Below, piece after piece: positions 57,895 through 64,000 of a DNA stretch of 64,000 nt. The translations under genes were made by a program, and so were the position numbers. Each line of letters starts with the position of its first letter. Position 1 is the stretch's first letter. The notes below the pieces were generated by a model. It had not been told where the DNA came from. It saw nothing but the letters and a program-made list of their open reading frames with translations, and did no database searches. Source of the DNA: Paramyrothecium sp. XJ0827 (lineage: Eukaryota > Ascomycota > Sordariomycetes > Hypocreales > Stachybotryaceae); NCBI GenBank assembly GCA_020881915.1, contig JAJFPB010000007.1, positions 1,240,001-1,304,000 on the forward strand. Direction: 5' to 3'.

Positions 57895-58740
57895 CATGTT
57901 CTATGAACAACCGACCACTTGTTCAAACGATGGCCTCTGGAGTGTTGAGCTTTTACTGGTTTTGGCCATAGTTGAGCTCTTGGCCGATAAATCGCAAGGA
58001 CTACCCGGCTTGCCGGGTACGAGATATTTCCAAGAAACACTAGAGGAAGTGCCTTCGGACTTCAACAGCCTGCGTGCTGCAGGAAAACTTGCCATTAAGA
58101 TCATGGGCCTCGCGGCATTCTACTTGCAATGTGCCGATTGCAAAGACGATGCGTACCTTTATGTATAACACTTGACGATCTCTTTCTCCTCCGTTGGCAT
58201 TAATGAATCCATGGTTTAGGCGGGAATGGGTTTACGGCTTGCAATGACAATGTGTATGGCTCGTGGTGCCAAAGAAGGCGTAGGACTACATTCAGACCGG
58301 GTCCACTAGAACAGACTATGGTGGACTATCTATATGCAGGAGCGGTATGGACTACTGGGAACGCTGCTCATCGCTCTGCTGAATCTTTGGTAGACGCTTG
58401 GCAGCAGCAACAGGAAACCCTTTTGGAGTATGCGATGAAGTGATCAGCACCAGCTTACCCGCCGATTCTCCTGGCTTTCCCTCTGCGAGCACCTTTAATA
58501 CGAAAATCAAGATTGCGCGAGTCACGGGCGAGATTACTCAAGGTCTGAACACCACTTGCATAGAACACACTGCCGCAGGGTCCTCACCGTGGCAGCTTTG
58601 TACAGTCCCAGGCATCATCCGGAGAAGGGCTTTATCCTCAAAGTTAGCAAGATTCTTTCGGACCTCTCCGAACTTCAAAGCAAGATGCCATCGAACGTGT
58701 TACGAGCCAGTTCCGGTGACCCAGTTTGAAGCATCTTCTG
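57895..58740 (+). pseudogene. Relic of a Zn2Cys6-type regulator (fungal TF domain)
   Basis: Pieces of the fungal-TF middle homology region lie in order on the plus strand. RYFQETLEEV and GLAAFYLQCADCKDDAYLYV come at about 58019-58166. A likely intron follows, then GLRLAMTMCMARGAKEGVGL and H-S-D-R. Then come an in-frame TAG (about 58307) and NRLWWTIYMQER. After a frame change, GNPFGVCDEVISTSLPADSP and FNTKIKIARVTGEITQ are found, and after a further frame change KILSDLSELQSKMPSN. This is the standard order of PF04082 regulators. No zinc cluster was found upstream. The stop and frame breaks make it a pseudogene. Confidence 0.75.
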
Positions 58741-59372
58741 GACAAACTTCAAATCCAGGATCTGCGAGTATCATTCCTAGGCCTTGGTGGCGATATACTT
58801 CCACCCGGCACCATACGAAGGCCTCGGCTGGGGTTCAAAGTTATGGAAACTTTCCAGAGACGCCAAACTGGCTAGCGAGCAGAGAAAAGCAAGCGATGCT
58901 TGAGTCGATCATATGCGGGCACAGGACATAAAGGGGGTCACGGGCTGGGCTGGACCAAATTATGTGCGATGAAAACGTTAATACAACATCAAAGGCTCAG
59001 CTAAAGCTTAAACGGCGAGGATTAGTGCCCGCATAACGTTTCTCAACGGTCCGTCAAGGATGACATGCCATCATAGTTTCGCCTTTACAATTTCTTTTCC
59101 AAGAAAAAGTTATTCATAATCAGCAATGTCACGTTGCCAGCGGTATAAAGCAACATGAGTTCGCGAATGGGCCCTGCGGTTTTTCCAATCCATCTCAAAC
59201 GTATCACCACGCAACCTCCTAACCCCAAGCCATTGCCGCAAATCCCATTCTTATACTCAGTTACATTCTATCTTACGCCCGGAGCTCCCAACACCGATCA
59301 AACATCACTTGAACTATTTGCTCAGAACACTTGCATTTACAGCACAAGCCCTCCATCCAAAAGCCAAGCAAG
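58741..59372. other. Intergenic, degraded sequence
   Basis: Continues from the regulator relic, with no further motif I can trust, into the upstream region of the 206-aa protein gene. Confidence 0.5.
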
Positions 59373-59993
59373 ATGGCGTACATGTTCCATCGATCGGCAG
59401 AGCCTTCCAGCTCAACAGTTTCCTCCAACAACGACCTGCAGACCATCGACGTGGCCACGGGGAACATCTCGCCACAGTTGAACATCAACGACTCATCAAT
59501 TACGTCCATGGATTTGACTTGTCCAACATCAGAGCACAACCATCCTTACCATAGAAACAAAGCGCAGATCGAAGAAGCTGTCACCCTGGCGGTGGAAGAG
59601 TTTCACAGATTACGAGACAACATGACCGCCATCTTCCAACAACATCCTGTGGACATGGAGGCCGTAGCAGACCTAGTCGTTCTGGCTCATGAATTGCACA
59701 GCCGCACTATTGCGCAAGTCGACAGGCATTTCGAAGCGACCATGAAGTGTTTCTCTTCACATCGCCGTGCGGAGCTCACTGCCATTGTGAATCAGCAGCC
59801 CACATCTTTGCGCTGTTCCGCGCATAAGTGGACGCGAAGCCTCCTTTCAGGTACTTGGTTCTTGAGGTGTAGCCTGGCTTGGAATCACGGGTGTTGGACT
59901 GCGAGGCTTGACGACGCCATGGAAAAGGTCGTCCAGCATCAGAAGCTCATTTTGCTTGACGAAGGTAGGGCGATGCACCTACATATCATCTAA
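59373..59993 (+). CDS. Hypothetical 206-aa protein
   Basis: An intronless frame starting with MAYMFHR. The first ~65 residues are S/T/N-rich and probably disordered. The middle has long helices (AQIEEAVTLAVEEFHRLRDN and EAVADLVVLAHELHSRTIAQ) and the C-terminal part is basic and W/R/L-containing. I recognise no domain. The helical region has regular heptad-like spacing, which argues for a real protein. The last ~50 residues look less ordered and could be read past a missed splice site. Confidence 0.5.
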   Translation: MAYMFHRSAEPSSSTVSSNNDLQTIDVATGNISPQLNINDSSITSMDLTCPTSEHNHPYHRNKAQIEEAVTLAVEEFHRLRDNMTAIFQQHPVDMEAVADLVVLAHELHSRTIAQVDRHFEATMKCFSSHRRAELTAIVNQQPTSLRCSAHKWTRSLLSGTWFLRCSLAWNHGCWTARLDDAMEKVVQHQKLILLDEGRAMHLHII

Positions 59994-60999
59994 TCTTACT
60001 AGTTCCGAGAAGTCGAATGGGATTGGAACAAGAAAGGGAGCGGTATGTGATGGGTTGGGAATAACCATTCTGTATACTGCTGGGCACTCTTTTACTGCGA
60101 TCATTAACTGGCTACTGGTTGTGTTGTTTGAGGGACTATTATGAGAATTGAGGGCGCTGGAGTTCCGCTTTAAACATCTTATCCACATTGCGCATCTGGG
60201 CGTTGAAGCATACACGGAGGCGAGATTGAGTCAGACACGGACAAGATACTACTCATTTGTCATTTTGGTCATAAATCGTTTCCCTCGCATTGATGAAGGT
60301 ATCTCAGAATATTCGAATGATCGTTTGTATTGCTTGCAGTGAGCGCTAGCAAGGCATCTCAATGAGAGCGAAGACTAAGCGAATGATGTCCCGTCTGACT
60401 ATGTTTCCGAGCTCGCTAGACGTGAGTATCTCCCAAGTGCCCCAATCTGGACCAACATGTCGGCGCTATGTGTCACTGTGGCAGAAGCTGCCTCAAATAG
60501 CGCGCTACCTTTTCCGAACTGATCGCTTATGCCCCCGCCAACGATGTTGGTGTGGATAGCCATCGTATGCACCCCAAAGACGACCCTGCAAGGTGGTTCT
60601 GATGGCGCTTCGAGCTGAAAGATCCCACTTGGCTGGGATACAACCAACTCCACTTTAGATGGCACCAGAACAAAGTGTCTAAACCGTAGCTAAACGCCAA
60701 AGCTCCGGTGTCCCTGGCAGGTCGCGCAATGTGCCCTGGCGTGAGCCTGCCGCACTGCCTTGCCTCACATCTGAGGGTTTTGATGGCTAGATGATTTTGC
60801 CACAATACGAGACGAAGAAAAAATTGACAAACGCCGTCGTCTCTATCTCTGCTTGAATTCTATTTGAGCCAGCCTTGTCTCTCGAAGACGAGGCATTAGC
60901 AAGTCTACCCTTTGGGCGACGGGATTGCATGGCTTGCTCGAGCACCTAAAGGATTCTCCGTTCTGCGCAATCAAGACAACCGATCGCTTTACTTAAAAG
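59994..60999. other. Intergenic
   Basis: One kilobase without a supported gene, upstream of the LYC1-like gene. Confidence 0.55.
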
Positions 61000-62109
61000 A
61001 TGTCGGCCGCTTCAGTCGCTGACGACTTCTCCCTCGAGGACGTGGTTTTCGCAGACGCAACACCAGAACAAAGGATCCTTGCCTGGCGTCTCAACGGTGC
61101 CTCATGGGCCGAGCCCATGACGATAGACGAGTATGTCGGCCGTGAGCAGACGCTCTCTCAGACGGAGCTCTCGCGCGAGGGCGGCACAAAGTACTACGTC
61201 CTCTTCCACCGCGACGATCCCAGCGTCATCCTGTCCAGCTGCGAGGCCACGAGCAAGAAAGTCCTCGTCGCCGACTCCCAGGGCTCGCGCACCTTGGACG
61301 CCTACTCCATCGCCAGTGTGTTCACCGATCCGCGCTACCGCAAGCACGGGCTCGCAAGCCACATGCTCAGGGAGCTGCAGAAAGCCGTCGACGAGACCGC
61401 CGAGTGCGGCGCCCTGTACAGCGACATTGGACGCAACTACTACACGAGACTGGGGTGGCGCGACAGTCGGAGCCCGCAGGTGGCGCTGAAGATGGAACCC
61501 GATTTCCAGCCCCCGCCGACACCCTCCCAAGCCGGCGTCACTCTCTTGACCGAAGAGCAAATCAGGACCCTGTGCGACAAGGACATTTCGGCGCTAGGTA
61601 AGAAGTTCGAGGCGCTTGCCGAGCTGAGAGACGGGAGCACCCACGTGGCCTTTGTCCCGACTTTCGCGCAGTGCTCGTGGCACTTTGCCCGCGATGCCTA
61701 TGTGGCCCGCGTTGTGCTCAAGCGTGACCTGCAGCACAGCGGCGCCGCCACCGCCGACGGCGCCTCGTGGTTGTACTGGGACCACGATGTCCGCGAGAAG
61801 AAGCTGAAGATCCTGCGAGTCGTGCTCGACGAGGCGGACCCCGCCGAGAAGCAGGCTGCCGACGCGAAGGCTCTGCTGGAGGCGGCGTTGCGGGAGGCGA
61901 GCGACTGGGGCCTGCCCACCGTGTTGATTTGGGACCCGGACCGCCAGGTCACCACCGCGGTGACAGACATCTGGCGCGAGTTTGGACAGAAGGTACACGT
62001 TGTGTTCGATCAGCGCGAATCCGGGTCGATCCCGAGCTTGCGGTGGAAGAACGGGCAGGAGATTCCCAGGCTCACATGGGAGGCGAACGAGTACTATGCC
62101 TGGTGCTGA
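61000..62109 (+). CDS. LYC1-like GNAT N-acetyltransferase
   Basis: 369 aa, intronless. It has the GNAT core IASVFTDPRYRKHGLASHML near residues 105-124, with R-x-x-x-G-L-A matching the acetyl-CoA pyrophosphate loop, then the YYTRLGW strand near residue 145. The roughly 200-residue C-terminal extension ending in NEYYAWC is characteristic of the fungal LYC1 family. The yeast Yarrowia member acetylates lysine at N6 as the first step of lysine catabolism. Most filamentous fungi have several paralogues, so this exact substrate is not assured. Third-position G/C bias is strong, as in a well-expressed gene. No leader or membrane helix is seen. Confidence 0.88.
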   Translation: MSAASVADDFSLEDVVFADATPEQRILAWRLNGASWAEPMTIDEYVGREQTLSQTELSREGGTKYYVLFHRDDPSVILSSCEATSKKVLVADSQGSRTLDAYSIASVFTDPRYRKHGLASHMLRELQKAVDETAECGALYSDIGRNYYTRLGWRDSRSPQVALKMEPDFQPPPTPSQAGVTLLTEEQIRTLCDKDISALGKKFEALAELRDGSTHVAFVPTFAQCSWHFARDAYVARVVLKRDLQHSGAATADGASWLYWDHDVREKKLKILRVVLDEADPAEKQAADAKALLEAALREASDWGLPTVLIWDPDRQVTTAVTDIWREFGQKVHVVFDQRESGSIPSLRWKNGQEIPRLTWEANEYYAWC

Positions 62110-62255
62110 TGAAGGAGTTATGTTATCACGATGTAGAGAAAGCTTGGAGATCACGAGAGCAAAGAACATTATATAAGATATGCCAGCCCGGCCCATTTTC
62201 CTTCTGAATGGGGATAATTGGAAAAACACGCGCTAACGCCCGCAATGCCCAAGCC
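62110..62255. other. Short gap between convergent genes
   Basis: 3' flanks of the LYC1-like gene and the STAND-like gene; nothing else is seen. Confidence 0.6.
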
Positions 62256-64000
62256 TCAGATGCCGCCCTCGTCCGTTTCCAATAACGCCGTAATGGTATC
62301 CCGAAATCCGGCTTCCATGCCTTGTGAGATGCCGTCAACAAAAATGTCCTTATCTTCCTTCCACGTCTCCCGCCACCTGCCGTCCCAACCAAAGAGCTCG
62401 TCCAACGCCCTCAACACAGCCAGGACGCCCTTTCTAGGATTCTTCTTGACCATCTCGCAGTAGTCGTCGAGGGCCTCCTCAACGAGCTCGTCCACAGCAC
62501 CGCAAAACGTCGTAATAGCCGCAGGGTTTATGGCGTTTTGAATGCCGGCGAAAACGCGATGTCGTTGGGGCTCATTCAGCGCCCGTGAACCCAGCCTGTC
62601 CATGTCAGCGGCGAAAACACACCGTTGTAGAGAATGGGCCAGCCCGGCCTTGACTTCGGTGGGCAGCCCAAGCTCGACAACCTCGAGGTAGCGCTGAATT
62701 TGCTCGCGGACTGTATTATAGCTGAAGTCTAGGTGGCCCTCTACCCACTTTTGTATTCCTTTCGACCAGGACTGCATCTCATTCCGAGTCAACTTTCCAT
62801 CTTCCACTCTGGCCAACCCCAATTTCAGGGCTTCCTGTTTAATAACCTCCAACACTTGCGACAAGGATATGCCAATCGTAGCATATCGGACTTCTCTCCA
62901 TGCCGTGTCCCAGAGCACTTCGCGTATAGTGTCAGAGACATCAAGCTGGCCCCCGATTTCCAGGAGAATGACGTGAAACAATGCATCTGTCGTCGTAAGT
63001 GATGGGCAAACATCGTACAGACCGTCCAGATCGGTTGCATCTTCGACCTGCACGAAGCCATCATTGAGAGGGTGGATAATCGTAACCGAAATCGGCGGCC
63101 CGTCCCAAGCCTTCACGGCCTTGGCGAACTTCTCCACGACGAGAAACTCATCGGGCCCTACAGATCCCATTGATATGTAAATGAGACAACCGCCCAGTAC
63201 GCGCATCAGATGGACAAACATGTCCCAAAGGGGCTTGACGCCAGCATTTGCGCGCTGGAAGGCCGAGATATCTATATTGTGCTGCGACAGGACGGCTGGT
63301 CGCTGGTTGATGATCTGGAACAGGAGTGATGCTATTGCTGATTTGACTGTCATGCCTTTGGCCCAGATGAGGTACGCTGACGGTATGTGAGGACTCAACG
63401 CGCGCTGTTGAGCTACCCATTGAAGGGCATGTTGCGAGTCTGGCGCATCGCAGAATCCTTGGTTAAATTTACTGGTTGACCGCATCACGGACGGCAGATG
63501 TCGCTGCTCTTCCGAGAACCACGTCTCCCAGGCACCGGCCGTGACTTTGTAGGTTGCTGCAAGCTCCTCGTGGTAGTGAGCCTCGTGTGCAAACCCTTTG
63601 AACAGCGTCTCCTTGATTCGAAGGAAGAGGGTCTCGGAGGTCGCACCAGCTTGGCTGTCTGCATGCATGTTAGCACTCCTGCCAGAAGCCACTGGCGTAC
63701 ACCTATCATCTTACTGCCCAAATTCCTTTCAAACAGTGTGCGCTGGAGGTTCGGGTCGACAGCCTGCTGAGCCATGCCGTACATGGCCTGTAGAATGGTG
63801 AAGTCTTTCTGGATGTGACGCTCAAGCGTCTGTATGCGGGCTTTGACATAACCAAACCGCTGCTCGAACGGCCGCGTCATGGAGGACCAGAGCATCCCTG
63901 GAAAGATACTTAGAATGCGCAAGGGTTTTCGATCCGCGGTGCAACTCACGCATCTTGGTTTGCTGAAAGTGCTCTATCACCTCTTTCAAAAAGTCAACTA
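62256..64000 (-). CDS. STAND/NACHT-like fungal protein, partial, no Walker A seen
   Basis: The gene runs off the right edge. Exons: 62256-63658, 63703-63897 and 63950 to beyond 64000, with introns of 44 and 52 bp that have good branch sites (GCTAAC). The edge exon reads VDFLKEVIEHFQQTK. The next encodes a helical N-terminal domain (PFEQRFGYVKARIQTLERHI) like those preceding NACHT domains in fungal STAND proteins. AYLIWAKGMTVKSAIASLLF stands where a P-loop would be expected, but no G-x-x-x-x-G-K-T/S is present. LWDMFVHLMRVLGGCLIYIS follows and resembles the Walker B strand region without its acids. About 490 C-terminal residues are helical, with no repeats. Such proteins are linked to non-self recognition; the role here is unproven. 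Confidence 0.72.

Noticed and set aside
57273..58040. A complete MFS gene starting at 58040
   Set aside because: Upstream of about 57890 the frame is antisense to recognisable fungal-TF-domain sequence, and six N-terminal helices are missing.
58398..58931. An intact 177-aa gene
   Set aside because: Only the first part is coherent and it is an internal piece of a fungal TF domain; the flanking pieces are in other frames with a stop between.
61594..62229. 211-codon minus-strand frame
   Set aside because: Antisense shadow of the GC-rich LYC1-like gene.
1..64000. CRISPR arrays, rRNA genes or prokaryotic operons
   Set aside because: No spaced short repeats or rRNA sequence seen, and the intron-rich genes are eukaryotic.

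Overview
This window comes from a filamentous ascomycete (Pezizomycotina, probably a Sordariomycete). Genes are broken by many short GT-AG introns (about 44-90 bp). The gene set is typical of such fungi: four intact Zn2Cys6 or C2H2 fungal-type transcription factors, a HET-domain protein, a 2EXR protein, a P450, a GMC oxidase and a fungal STAND-like protein. Genes lie on both strands with no operon logic. All exon joins were worked out by hand from splice signals and reading-frame continuity. No transcript or database check was possible.

Layout. 0-3.8 kb: a small EthD-like protein, a diverged duplicated segment, and two tRNA genes with identical mature sequence but different introns. 3.8-8.3 kb: the 8-exon purine enzyme FGAM synthase (minus). 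8.8-14 kb: two divergent regulators, a 10-exon Zn2Cys6 protein (minus) and a C2H2 plus fungal-TF-domain protein (plus), then a RidA-family protein. 15.4-19 kb: a 2EXR protein (minus) and a HET protein (plus). 20-24 kb: a large multi-pass membrane protein and a small single-pass protein. 24.7-27 kb: a third Zn2Cys6 regulator. 29-33.2 kb: a Gal80-like Gfo/Idh/MocA protein divergent from a fourth Zn2Cys6 regulator, then a small secreted protein. 33.2-41 kb: a gene-poor stretch with an ankyrin-repeat relic.

41-54 kb is gene-dense: a disordered conserved protein, a GCR1-C domain protein, a P450, DPM3 (92 aa in three exons), a coiled-coil nuclear-type protein, a mitochondrial oxidoreductase-like-domain protein, a DUF3669 protein and the purine salvage enzyme HPT1. 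54.7-58.9 kb looks like a decayed metabolic locus: an intact secreted GMC oxidoreductase beside a half MFS transporter and a broken Zn2Cys6-type regulator. 59-64 kb: an unknown 206-aa protein, a LYC1-like acetyltransferase and, running off the right edge, a STAND-like protein without a recognisable P-loop.

The most interesting points are the Gal80-like/Zn2Cys6 divergent pair, the decayed oxidase-transporter-regulator locus, the P450 lacking the I-helix acid, the twin intron-containing tRNAs and the P-loop-less NACHT-like protein. I did not find a clearly new multi-gene system.
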